From Acidobacteriota bacterium (lineage in GTDB: Bacteria > Acidobacteriota > Terriglobia > Bryobacterales > Bryobacteraceae): a stretch of 64,000 nucleotides of DNA. Positions 35,404 through 44,487 of the stretch are shown piece after piece. Within the stretch, counting starts at the first letter, position 1. Every line of letters begins with the position of its first letter. Position numbers and translations under genes: made by a program. Location of the stretch: the NCBI GenBank assembly GCA_014584705.1, contig JACTMJ010000018.1, positions 62,001 through 126,000 on the forward strand. Reading direction: 5' to 3'. Under the pieces are notes generated by a model that was not told where the DNA came from, ran no database searches, and saw only the letters and a list, made by a program, of their open reading frames with translations.

Positions 35404-36497
35404 ACCTGCGCATGACCGCCGCGGTCGCTCGTGAAGCTGACATAGCGTTCGCCGGGGCTGTAGCACGGGTGCGGATGCGTCCACTGCGGGCCATAGATCG
35501 AGTCGAGCGGCACTTCGAGCCAACTGAGAGCGGCGCCTTCTCCGGACTTCCAGTCCGCGGGGGTCCGCTCTTTCCATTGCGTGCCGCCGTTGCTCGCCTC
35601 CGGGCGGCAGATTGGCCGCCGATTTCCGCTTGCAACGTCAATCTCGAAGATCCCCTCGTCGGGCAGATTGGTGTCGCAGAGGACGCGATGGCCGTCGCGA
35701 GAGGGGCTTACGTGCCACACCGGGTAATCGGTAATGCGCGAGATTTCGCGGGTTGTCCAGTCCATCCGGTAGAGGGCCTGTTTCCAATGCACGAAGATCA
35801 GGTCTCCGGTGGAACCGAGGAAGGTTTCGTGCGTGATCCATTCTTCGAAGGGGTTTTCGTAGAGGCACTCCATGCCGGTGCCGTCGCGCTTCACCCGGTA
35901 CATCCGCGGTGCGGGGTCGCCCGCGAATTCGATCCATTCCGGATCGAGCGGATGATACTGCGGATGGATCACCGTCCGGCCGAATGGGATCACCCGCCAG
36001 TCTCTGCCGTCCGCTCGGCCCGTCACCAGGCCCTGCTCGCCGCCGCGCTTGTAGGCGGCGGTCAGCCAGCGGCCGCCATCCCCCAGAGTGCATTCGCCGA
36101 GTTGCGCGCCCTCGAACTCGACCACCTTCGATTCTGAAAGAGAGGAACGGTGAAGCCGCCAGATGCCGCCGCCCCGCACGAAGTAGACGTGCCCGCCGTC
36201 CGGCGACAGGGTGGGCGAATAGGCATGCACCGGATCGCCGCCGGTGAGTTGACGGATCTCTCCGTCGGGAAAACCGGCTTCATAAATCTGTGCGCCCTCG
36301 GAACGGTCTGACACAAAAATCAGGTGCTTTGAATCCGGCGTAAAGGAACTCTGCAGGAAATAGCTCAGATGGTTCGTGGAGGGGTGCGCCGTGATCTGGT
36401 GGATGCGCGCGCCCGTGGATGGATCCAGGAAGCTCCGGTGTTCGGACGGGAAGACGAAGCCTTTCATACGCGTCACGGGGGTCATCTGACCCAGCAT
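35373..36497 (-). CDS. Oligogalacturonate-lyase-like beta-propeller protein
   Basis: The 374-residue protein resembles the PL22-type seven-blade propellers: HPSTNHLSYFLQSSFTPDSKHLIFVSDR near the start, SPTLSPDGGHVYFV, HPQYHPLDPEWIEFAGD (the histidine cluster that holds Mn in lyases), and TSDRGGHAQVYVA at the end. The enzyme class cleaves unsaturated oligogalacturonates. There is no signal peptide at the chosen start (ATG at 36497), so it would be cytoplasmic; other starts (36485) are possible and none has a strong ribosome site. Confidence 0.8.
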   Translation of the reverse strand: MLGQMTPVTRMKGFVFPSEHRSFLDPSTGARIHQITAHPSTNHLSYFLQSSFTPDSKHLIFVSDRSEGAQIYEAGFPDGEIRQLTGGDPVHAYSPTLSPDGGHVYFVRGGGIWRLHRSSLSESKVVEFEGAQLGECTLGDGGRWLTAAYKRGGEQGLVTGRADGRDWRVIPFGRTVIHPQYHPLDPEWIEFAGDPAPRMYRVKRDGTGMECLYENPFEEWITHETFLGSTGDLIFVHWKQALYRMDWTTREISRITDYPVWHVSPSRDGHRVLCDTNLPDEGIFEIDVASGNRRPICRPEASNGGTQWKERTPADWKSGEGAALSWLEVPLDSIYGPQWTHPHPCYSPGERYVSFTSDRGGHAQVYVAENTVTR

Positions 36498-36738
36498 ATC
36501 GGTGTTTGGACTGATTCGCGAAGCGCGGAACCCAGGTTCCAACGGGGTTGGCTGGCATTCGGCGGTCCGGATTGGGCCCCGATCGGGAAACTTCGATCTG
36601 GCGATCCTCCCGGCCGTTCGACGAAATTGTGTCAATTGTGAAGGAACCTAAACTTACTTGCACAGGTTCAGTATGTTACGATGGCCGAATTATGGTGTGG
36701 AAGGCTGGCGTAGCTTGCCGGCCCGAGGAGTAGTCTCA

Positions 36739-39700
36739 ATGAAAGCAATGAAATCGCTTACCCGGTTCCTTGCCGGGCTCACGCTATTGCTGATGGCCAT
36801 TGCCGTCACGCAACCAGCGAATGCGCAGGTGCTCTACGGTTCCATCGTTGGCACCGTCGAAGATTCGTCCGGAGCGGTGCTCCCGGGCGCTGCCATCTCG
36901 TTCACGAATACGGCCACGGGCGTTGCCCGAGAATTCCGCTCGGACGAGCAGGGGCGTTATACCGCCGTCAGCATGCCGGCCGGAACCTATGATATGTCAG
37001 TGACCCTTTCCGGTTTCCGCACACTCACGCGTACCGGCATCGTTGTCACGATCAACAATGTCACTCGCGTGAACGCCAGCCTTGAAGTAGGTCAGGTGAC
37101 TGACCAGGTGACGGTAACCGCTTCCGCGGTTGCATTACAGACCGACCGTTCCGACACGACGTCCGAGATCAGCGCCCGGACCGTGGTGGAATTGCCCCTC
37201 GCGTCCTACCGCAACTATCAGAGCATGATCAACCTGGTGCCCGGCGCGACGCCCGCGGCATTCCAGAACTCCGTCGGTGCGTCTCCGCAGCGATCGCTCA
37301 CGACGAACATCAACGGAACGAATCGCAACAATAACAACACGCGTGTCGATGGCGCGATCAACGTCTATATCTGGCTGCCGCACCACACGCTTTACAATCC
37401 TCCGGTGGAATCCATCGAGACGGTGAATATTTCCACGTCGTCCTTCGACGCGGAGCAGGGAATGGCCGGCGGCGCGGCTGTTACGGTGGCAACCAAGTCC
37501 GGCACCAATGAGTTGCATGGTTCCGCTTACTGGTATCACGATAACCAGCACCTCTATGCCCGGCCGTACTTCTACCGGCAGTCCACGCCGAAGCCGACGC
37601 TATCGAAGTCTATCGTCAACATTCCCGGCGGGACGATTGGCGGCCCGATCATTAAGAACAAACTCTTTTACTTTTTCAGCTACGAGCGCACTTCCGAGCG
37701 CACCGGCCAGTTCACGAACGCCAGCACTCCGCCCGCCGACATGCGGGCCGGGAATTTCTCGGCCTATGCCGGCCTGGGCAACATTTACGATCCCCTTACC
37801 GGCATCGCGAGCGGTGCGGGCCGTTTGCAGTTCGTAAACAATATCATCCCGCAGAGCCGGATCTCCCCCACCTGGGCTAAGATTCAGGCGCTCGCTCCGC
37901 TGCCCAACCAGCCCGCGCAGGACGCCTTTGGGCTCTCCGGGAATTACTTCAGTTCCGCTACCCTCCAACTCACGCGTGACCAATACGACGTGAAGTCAAA
38001 TTACAACGTGAATGAGAAGCTGATGGTGTGGGGCAAGTATTCCCACATGAAGGCCCCGGTGGTGGGCGCTGGCGCTCTCGGTGAGCTTACCGGTCCCGCG
38101 CTGGGACAGCTTGGCAAGGCCGACGTGAGCGTGAAAATTCCCACGTTTGGCTTCAACTACACGGCGTCGCCGACGATGTTCATTGACGGCGTCTTCGGCC
38201 ACACCCGCTTCAGCAACGTGGCCACGGGACCCGATTACGGCAAGAACTGGGGCTCGGAAGTCTGGGGCATCCCTGGCACCAATGGAGGCAAGGCTTTCGC
38301 GGGCGACATCCATTATTCCGGACAGCCCTGCATTAGCAACGGACTGACCTCCTGGGGGAACTGTTCGTCCTCGAATCCCAACTTCTATGCGGATCGCAGC
38401 TACACCTACACAACGAACATCTCCAAAGTTCACGGTGCGCACGAGTTTCGATTCGGCGTGGATATTATCCGCCATGCGATGAACCACTGGCAGCCGGAAA
38501 TCGCCAATCCACGCGGGGCTCTCAACCCGACTGGCAACGCCACCGTACTCCTTGGCCAGACGTCCCGGTCTATCCACACGTACGCGGCAGGCCTGCTCGA
38601 TATTCTTGGCAGCGCAAATAAGTCCGTGCAGTTCTTCCAGATGACGACGCGGGAATGGCAGAATGGCCTCTATTTCCGTGATCGCTGGCAGGCGTCGCGG
38701 AACCTGACGGTGAACCTTGGGCTGCGCTATGAATACTATCCGCTAATGACGCGCGCGGATGGCCGCGGACTGGAACGCTGGGATCCCGCGACCAATCTCG
38801 TGACGATCGGCGGCGTGGGCAACGTGCCGCGGAGCAACGGTCTCTCGACGTCGAAGAAACTCTTCGCGCCGCGCGTCGGTTTCGCCTACCGCATCGGCGA
38901 CAACACCGTGCTGCGTTCCGGCTACGGCATCACCTACAACCCGATGGTGCTTTCACGGCCGCTGCGCGGCCTCTATCCCTCGACGATTGCCGCCAGCTGG
39001 GTGGCACCCTCGAACTATAGCTACTACGGCTTCCTCGCGGACGGAATTCCCGATGTGCCCACACCTGACATCAGCAGCGGCGTGGTGGCACTACCGTCCA
39101 CCGTCAATATGGGTCCGCGCAGCCCCTGGGGCGGCGAGATTCACCGCGGCTATATTCAGAGCTGGAACCTGACGCTGGAGCGCAAACTCCCCGCGAATTT
39201 CCTGGTGTCGGCCGGCTACGTCGGCAACCAGACCGTTCGCCAGTTCCTTGATCGTGACATCAATGCTGCTCCTATCGGTACCGGCACACTGGGTCGTCCG
39301 CTGGTGGCAACCCAGAATCGCCGTATTGAAGCGCTGATGTGGGATGGCTGGGGCAACGCCAACTACCACTCTCTGCAGGTGGCCATCAACAAAGAGTTCT
39401 CCAAAGGACTTTTCATGAAGGGCGCCTACACGTACTCGAAGGCCATCAATATGAGCGACGATGACGGCTGGGCCGGACTCCCGCTCACCAACCTCGACGA
39501 AGCCCTCTATCGCAACCGAGCGCTGGCGGGCTATGACCGTACGAACATGTTCGTCATGAGCTGGGTATATGACATCCCGTTCGGCAAAGACCGGCATTTC
39601 AAGCTCGGCGGGCTCGCCGATTGGATTGCGGGCGGCTGGCGCCTCAACGGTATCTATTCGGCTTACGACGGAACTCCGTTTACGGTTAGCGCGAGCAGCA

Positions 39701-40125
39701 ATTCACTCAATGCACCGGGTTCCAGCCAGACGGCCGACCAGGTCGGGGAACTCAAGAAGATTGGCGACGTGGGTCCGGGAACGCAGTACTACGCCGTGGA
39801 ATCGTTCCGCGACCCCAACTTCCAGCGGCCGACGAACCTCTACCGCTTCGGCAGTATGGGCCGTAATGCGGTCCGCGGGCCGGGATTCCAGAAGGCCGAC
39901 CTGGCCGTGTTCAAGGATTTCCGCCTGACGGAGCGCTTCATGCTTCAGTTCAAGGCGGAGGCCTTCAACTTCACCAACACGCCCCGCTTCGGAAATCCCG
40001 CGGCGAATGTTAGCAGCATGACGATGTCCGCAACCGGGGCCATCGTCAATGCCAACAACTTCATGGCGATCACCAGCGCGAGCGATGAGCGGAAGTTCCG
40101 CTTCGGCTTGCGTCTGACCTTCTAA
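36739..40125 (+). CDS. Oar-like TonB-dependent outer-membrane receptor
   Basis: The 1,128-residue protein has a signal peptide (residues 1-30), an N-terminal carboxypeptidase-regulatory-like Ig domain (about 32-115, with GTVEDSSGAVLPGA and YDMSVTLSGFRTL), a plug domain (about 120-250) and a large beta barrel ending in the outer-membrane signature FRFGLRLTF. Such receptors import or scavenge large oligosaccharides or peptides with TonB. The ATG at 36739 has GAGGAG eight bases upstream. Its neighbours (oxidoreductases, propeller) suggest a carbohydrate ligand. No TonB box could be placed with confidence. Confidence 0.92.
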   Translation: MKAMKSLTRFLAGLTLLLMAIAVTQPANAQVLYGSIVGTVEDSSGAVLPGAAISFTNTATGVAREFRSDEQGRYTAVSMPAGTYDMSVTLSGFRTLTRTGIVVTINNVTRVNASLEVGQVTDQVTVTASAVALQTDRSDTTSEISARTVVELPLASYRNYQSMINLVPGATPAAFQNSVGASPQRSLTTNINGTNRNNNNTRVDGAINVYIWLPHHTLYNPPVESIETVNISTSSFDAEQGMAGGAAVTVATKSGTNELHGSAYWYHDNQHLYARPYFYRQSTPKPTLSKSIVNIPGGTIGGPIIKNKLFYFFSYERTSERTGQFTNASTPPADMRAGNFSAYAGLGNIYDPLTGIASGAGRLQFVNNIIPQSRISPTWAKIQALAPLPNQPAQDAFGLSGNYFSSATLQLTRDQYDVKSNYNVNEKLMVWGKYSHMKAPVVGAGALGELTGPALGQLGKADVSVKIPTFGFNYTASPTMFIDGVFGHTRFSNVATGPDYGKNWGSEVWGIPGTNGGKAFAGDIHYSGQPCISNGLTSWGNCSSSNPNFYADRSYTYTTNISKVHGAHEFRFGVDIIRHAMNHWQPEIANPRGALNPTGNATVLLGQTSRSIHTYAAGLLDILGSANKSVQFFQMTTREWQNGLYFRDRWQASRNLTVNLGLRYEYYPLMTRADGRGLERWDPATNLVTIGGVGNVPRSNGLSTSKKLFAPRVGFAYRIGDNTVLRSGYGITYNPMVLSRPLRGLYPSTIAASWVAPSNYSYYGFLADGIPDVPTPDISSGVVALPSTVNMGPRSPWGGEIHRGYIQSWNLTLERKLPANFLVSAGYVGNQTVRQFLDRDINAAPIGTGTLGRPLVATQNRRIEALMWDGWGNANYHSLQVAINKEFSKGLFMKGAYTYSKAINMSDDDGWAGLPLTNLDEALYRNRALAGYDRTNMFVMSWVYDIPFGKDRHFKLGGLADWIAGGWRLNGIYSAYDGTPFTVSASSNSLNAPGSSQTADQVGELKKIGDVGPGTQYYAVESFRDPNFQRPTNLYRFGSMGRNAVRGPGFQKADLAVFKDFRLTERFMLQFKAEAFNFTNTPRFGNPAANVSSMTMSATGAIVNANNFMAITSASDERKFRFGLRLTF

Positions 40126-40151
40126 CCGAAGGCGAAATCTTCGCCGAAAAA

Positions 40152-40190
40152 CGAACGGGGCGGGTTCCATCACGGGACCTGCCCCGTTCG
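40152..40190 (+). terminator. Terminator-like hairpin after the TonB-dependent receptor
   Basis: CGAACGGGGCGGGT (40152-40165) pairs with ACCTGCCCCGTTCG (40177-40190) with one mismatch around a short loop. It lies 26 bases after the stop. The T-run after it is weak (CCGTTTG). Confidence 0.7.
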
Positions 40191-40231
40191 CCGTTTGAGG
40201 GAATGGCGTTCGCAATTTCTCGCGGCGTGAT

Positions 40232-41407
40232 TCAGGCGAACGACGGAACCTTCAACTGCAATCCGCCCTTCAGCGCGGATTCGTGCGCGACGATGCCGGG
40301 AGCGGTGAAGGCGACTGCATCTAGAACGTCCACCGCCGGTTTTCGCCCTTCGAGCACCGCGCTCACGAACTCATGCGTGAGGAAGGTATGCGATCCTCCG
40401 TGCCCGCTCCCGCTTCGCAGCCCTTGCGGAAGCAGGTCCGTGCTCCACCACTTCGGATCCTCGTACGATTCCAGCACGGATCCCTGCCGGACGAATCCGC
40501 CGCTGTCCTTCTCCTTCTCGTCGCTCCAGCGGACGATCTTCGCGCCCAGTCCATTCGGGCTGGGGAAGAAAAAGCTCATCTTGTCGCCGTAATACTGCGC
40601 CCGCTCCGTACCCTTGTGCGCCCCCTTCCACCACACGGCTACCCGGAATGCCGTACCCCGGTCCGTCTCGAAGAACGCAGTCTCATTCCAGAACGGATTT
40701 CGATACGCATTGTCTTTCAGAATCGGGTCGCCGTCCCCCCATCCGAGGCAGCTCACCCTGGTGATTCGCTCGCCCGTTACCCCCAGAAGATGGGCCGTGC
40801 AATGCGTGGGATAGTGCATGGGTGGGAACCCGTGGCGCCACGTGCGCTTACCATTGTCGAAGAACAGTTCTTCCAGTCCCGCGTGGTGATATTCGCTTTC
40901 GCAGGCATAGAGATGGCCGAACGCCCCCTGCCGGTAAAACTTCCGCGCGGAGATCGTCATCTGCTGGTAGTAGCTGGTCTCGGCCATCATGTACGTGAGC
41001 CCGCTGCGCTTGACGGCATCCACCAGAGTCGCGCATTCGTCAAGAGTCATCGCCGCCGGAACCGCCGAGAGGACGTGCTTGCCCGCTTTGAGACAGGCCA
41101 GGGCATGGCGCACATGGTCCGGCGCCGGCGTGAACAGTCCAACCGCCTCAACCTGCCCGTCCCGCAACAACTCTTCGAGCGACGGGTACGTCTTGCCGCA
41201 CGAGTACGTCTTTGCAAGATCCGCTCGGCGGTCTTCCCGAAGATCGCTGACGGCTTCCACCACGCAGTTCGGATGCTGGTGAAACTGGAATCCGGTGCCG
41301 AAGCGCCCGCCCACTATTCCGATCCGCAGCTTTCGATCCGCGGCCACCGCCGTCGACGCCGCCAAGGCGAGAAGGGCTCTGCGGCTCCATGTCATTTCGT
41401 CTCTCAT
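40232..41407 (-). CDS. Tat-exported Gfo/Idh/MocA oxidoreductase
   Basis: The 391-residue enzyme has a weak Tat-like start (TWSRRALLALAASTAVAA), the nucleotide-binding stretch KLRIGIVGGRFGTGF and a KAGKHVLSAVPAAM segment where most relatives have CEKP. The lysine of that motif is missing, which is unusual. A histidine-rich PPMHYPTHCTAHL segment occurs in the C-terminal domain. I use the ATG at 41407, which has GGGAG eight bases upstream, rather than an earlier in-frame Met. It follows the alpha-toroid fusion gene by 37 bases on the same strand. Confidence 0.82.
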   Translation of the reverse strand: MRDEMTWSRRALLALAASTAVAADRKLRIGIVGGRFGTGFQFHQHPNCVVEAVSDLREDRRADLAKTYSCGKTYPSLEELLRDGQVEAVGLFTPAPDHVRHALACLKAGKHVLSAVPAAMTLDECATLVDAVKRSGLTYMMAETSYYQQMTISARKFYRQGAFGHLYACESEYHHAGLEELFFDNGKRTWRHGFPPMHYPTHCTAHLLGVTGERITRVSCLGWGDGDPILKDNAYRNPFWNETAFFETDRGTAFRVAVWWKGAHKGTERAQYYGDKMSFFFPSPNGLGAKIVRWSDEKEKDSGGFVRQGSVLESYEDPKWWSTDLLPQGLRSGSGHGGSHTFLTHEFVSAVLEGRKPAVDVLDAVAFTAPGIVAHESALKGGLQLKVPSFA

Positions 41408-41444
41408 TGTCGTTTCTCCCGTCCGTGCGCCCATCGGGCGCGCT

Positions 41445-43562
41445 TCAACCGTCGTTGCGCCACACGCATGAAATTCGCTTGCTGCGTCCGGTAGCGATCT
41501 CCTTCACTTCGGCCTCCGCCCGGTGCATTCCTCTCGCCGTGGCGTTTGCGCCCAGGGGGGCCAAATAGTAGCGGTCCGCCTTCGATTCGCTCAGACTGGC
41601 TTCCGCCACCATTCCATCCACTCGAAGCGACAGCAGTTGAGTGCGATCGGCCTTTGGGACGCCCTGATTGGTGGTATCCGCCGCGAGCCGCAGGCGCAGA
41701 GCCAGCCCCGTCGCAGGCGCGGCTTCCTCAAACGCCATGCCGGGCCGCAGTAGCGTGAGCGCCCCCAGCGGCAGCCGGGAATTTCCGCCGTCGGCTCCCC
41801 ACCAGCGCCACTCTGGCTCGTGCCGGTTTACGAAGGCGCGCAACTCCGGGGAACCTCCCGCATACTGCGTCTTCCAGCCCGTGACTTCATCATGCCGGAC
41901 TGTCATCACGCGGCCCGTTGCCAGCGCCTCCAGCCAGCCAGCCCAGCCGGGCTCCCGCGCAACATACAGCGTTCGAAATGCGCTGAGATACTTGCTCCAC
42001 CACCAACTTTCCTTGCCGTGTGTATCCTGCAGCCCGACATAGGGTAACCTGCCTGCCCATCGATGCAGGAAGGGCTGCGAATGGAGGAAATTCTCGTTGC
42101 CGAAGTGGAAAGCGGCGATGGCGGCGTAAGTCCCCTTGGCGACCGCTTCATCAAGCAGCACGCGCGTGAACTCTTCGTTTTCGTTGAACTGCCACACCAG
42201 CCGTCCGCCGCCTCGCCGGAGTTGCGCCAGACGGCCATCGCGAAAAGTCTCCCAGGGGTAAGGGAAGCTCTTCTTCGGCAACTGCCTCCCGGTATCGATT
42301 CCATAGGGCGCTAGGGTATCCACGAGATGCGAGTAACAGCCCAGCCCCGGCAACGATACGTACGTGCCGTACTCTTCGTCGGCGATGTGGAACTCAACCG
42401 GAGCCTTTTCCTCCGCCGCGATCCGCCGGGCCTCGCGTACCCAGCCATCCGGCGAATTCTTCGCGGTCCACAGGTGGATCCCAAGGGCATTCGCCAGCAG
42501 TACGGCTTCTCTGGGGCTCCCGTTTCCAGGTGCTTCCACCTGCGCGGAGAAGACCCGCATACCGGGCTGGATGGAAGCGCGGCTCGCCCGCGCGGCTGGC
42601 TTCTCCTTGAAGCGGGGCACGTGGTTCAGCATCCGAAGGCAATCGAGCGCGTAGTAGGTTGCCAGCGGATTCGGCTCTCCGCCGGGACGGTCCTGGAACC
42701 CGCCTTCCGGCGTGAGCAAGGACTCCACCCAGCGGATGCAGGACGCCGCATCGCGGGCCTGGGTGCCAACGCGTTCCAATACCTGCAATGCCGCCCAGGT
42801 GTAAGCGATATCGTCCACGGAGCCGATGCTTGCCTTGGGCGCGTAGGTGAAGCCTCCGGAGGGAAGCTGGCAATCCCGAACCCAAGTGCCCAGGCCGGTC
42901 TCGGGTGCCTTGCTTATCCCGAGACATTCGCAGGCCAGCAGGCCCCAGAGCGAATTCATTACGTGCCCGTCGCTGCCGTCCGCGGCGGGCGTCGTGTTGA
43001 AGGTGCCGTTTGCGCGCCGCCGTGCCGTGAAGTAGTCGCGCCACGCGCTCTCTTCCGCGGAGGGAGAGAGCCCCAGTTGGCGGCGCACGCGCACGGCCAT
43101 CGCCTGATGCTGGAACACCGGATTTCCGCTGAGTTCGTAATTCGTGGTGAAGTCTGCCGGCTTCGTCCACTGTGCAGCCAGAGCGCGAAAGCCATCGACC
43201 GGCTCGTCGAGCCACAGCAGCGTCTGCATCTGTTCAAAATCGAGCCTCCAGAGCGGCCTTTCCGTGCGACGCCGCTCCGCGACGGGATAGTGGGAGCGTA
43301 CAAACTCCGCCACCCGCGCCGATTCTGGCACCGGCAGGCCCAGGAGGCGGTAACTCCCGACAACCCCGAACGTCGGGCTCACTTGCGCCGTGACATCACC
43401 CTCCCAACCGTAGGCTCCCTCGGGACGCCGCAGGCTCTCAAGGTAGCGGGTCAGCTTGCGGCGCAGCTCATCCGGCCAGGCAGGAGCGGCGATCGCCGTG
43501 AAGGGAGCCGCGCAGGCAGCCATCGGGGCGGCGATGAGCGAGACAAAGGTCCGGCGGTGCAT
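41445..43562 (-). CDS. Exported alpha/alpha-toroid (prenyltransferase-like) fusion protein
   Basis: The 705-residue protein has a signal peptide (MHRRTFVSLIAAPMAACAAPFTA). Residues about 30-320 are repeated helices of the prenyltransferase/squalene-cyclase-like toroid (LRRPEGAYGWEGD, VRDCQLPSGGFTYAP, LLTPEGGFQDRPGG). These repeats resemble the QW-type repeat of such proteins. The C-terminal half (about 330-700) begins with AQVEAPGNGSPREAVLLANALGIHLW. It contains FHIADEEYGTYVSLPG and LPYVGLQDTHGKESWW stretches that could form a metallo-hydrolase- or PHP-like domain, but no set of ligands is clear. Function unknown; probably periplasmic and linked to the downstream oxidoreductase. Confidence 0.75.
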   Translation of the reverse strand: MHRRTFVSLIAAPMAACAAPFTAIAAPAWPDELRRKLTRYLESLRRPEGAYGWEGDVTAQVSPTFGVVGSYRLLGLPVPESARVAEFVRSHYPVAERRRTERPLWRLDFEQMQTLLWLDEPVDGFRALAAQWTKPADFTTNYELSGNPVFQHQAMAVRVRRQLGLSPSAEESAWRDYFTARRRANGTFNTTPAADGSDGHVMNSLWGLLACECLGISKAPETGLGTWVRDCQLPSGGFTYAPKASIGSVDDIAYTWAALQVLERVGTQARDAASCIRWVESLLTPEGGFQDRPGGEPNPLATYYALDCLRMLNHVPRFKEKPAARASRASIQPGMRVFSAQVEAPGNGSPREAVLLANALGIHLWTAKNSPDGWVREARRIAAEEKAPVEFHIADEEYGTYVSLPGLGCYSHLVDTLAPYGIDTGRQLPKKSFPYPWETFRDGRLAQLRRGGGRLVWQFNENEEFTRVLLDEAVAKGTYAAIAAFHFGNENFLHSQPFLHRWAGRLPYVGLQDTHGKESWWWSKYLSAFRTLYVAREPGWAGWLEALATGRVMTVRHDEVTGWKTQYAGGSPELRAFVNRHEPEWRWWGADGGNSRLPLGALTLLRPGMAFEEAAPATGLALRLRLAADTTNQGVPKADRTQLLSLRVDGMVAEASLSESKADRYYLAPLGANATARGMHRAEAEVKEIATGRSKRISCVWRNDG

Positions 43563-43680
43563 GTAATGAGACTATCTCGAACGCCGTTCCTTCGGGGTGG
43601 CCGGACCTGGAGAAAGTGAGATCGGATGCTCCAATGCCGGGAAGAATCTCGCTTCCGTTTGTCAGAGGAGAAGTGCGTCT

Positions 43681-44472
43681 ATGCCCAGCGTAAAACGGCC
43701 ACACGTGTTGAAAGCGGTTTATGAGGAGGCGGCGAAGCTGCTTGCGCGCCGGGAAGCGCCCACGGAGCACGTCGATCCCAAGCGGTGGCTCTACCGTGCG
43801 GCGGATCTCAAGTACATGACGATAAACACGAACGGCTTCTTTCCGCGCCTCTCCGCGAACCAGGCGCTGGTAGTGCGGGACGCAAGCACGGACGGCAATC
43901 GCTTTTCCGGCATTTCCAAGGTGCCGGGGATTGGGAACCGCGGTGCGATCTATTGCGCGGGGCAGCAATCGGCGCTGGTGAACGAACTGATGCACTATAC
44001 GGCGAATCAGCCGGGCGTGATGATGAACACCGCCACCAATATGCCGGTGCCGAGCTTCTCATTCGCCCAGAAATTCGTCGTGAAAATCCGGCTGATGCAC
44101 GTGCTGGCGCTGTGCGATCTATCGCCGCACAACCCCGGCAGCCGGCAATTCCTCGATAGGATCTTCACCGCGCCCACGGTGCAGGCGGCTCTCACCCAGG
44201 GCGGCAACCGCCCGATTTCCATGTGGCTCGAAATGAATGACGGGCAGGATTGTTCGGTGGCTCGCGGCCTGGGGCTGGCGGTGGCGCATTGCGGCTGGCT
44301 GCATGGGTTACAAGCACAAACGGTGCGCCCGTCGGACCGCTCCCCGGATGAGATGGGCGACAACGTCGTGCTCTTCGGCGATGCCAATCAGGCCGTGCCC
44401 GGCTTGTGGATCGAGTGCGCTTACCGCTTCCCGCTCAACGGCCCTCCCGAAGAGATTCCGGTGCAGTATTAG
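43681..44472 (+). CDS. RES-domain-like protein without a partner
   Basis: The 263-residue protein shows features of the RES fold: GNRGAIYCAGQQSALVNELMHY near residue 85, and a closing block in which VARGLGLAVAHCGWLHGLQAQTV is followed by NVVLFG. RES proteins are NAD+ phosphorylase or ADP-ribosyl toxins usually paired with an Xre/MbcA-type antitoxin. The match is by eye and may be wrong. No antitoxin gene lies next to it. The ATG at 43681 follows AGAGGAGAAG at nine bases, a strong ribosome site. It is divergent from the toroid fusion gene. Confidence 0.45.
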   Translation: MPSVKRPHVLKAVYEEAAKLLARREAPTEHVDPKRWLYRAADLKYMTINTNGFFPRLSANQALVVRDASTDGNRFSGISKVPGIGNRGAIYCAGQQSALVNELMHYTANQPGVMMNTATNMPVPSFSFAQKFVVKIRLMHVLALCDLSPHNPGSRQFLDRIFTAPTVQAALTQGGNRPISMWLEMNDGQDCSVARGLGLAVAHCGWLHGLQAQTVRPSDRSPDEMGDNVVLFGDANQAVPGLWIECAYRFPLNGPPEEIPVQY

Positions 44473-44487
44473 GGGTCCGCGTGATCG

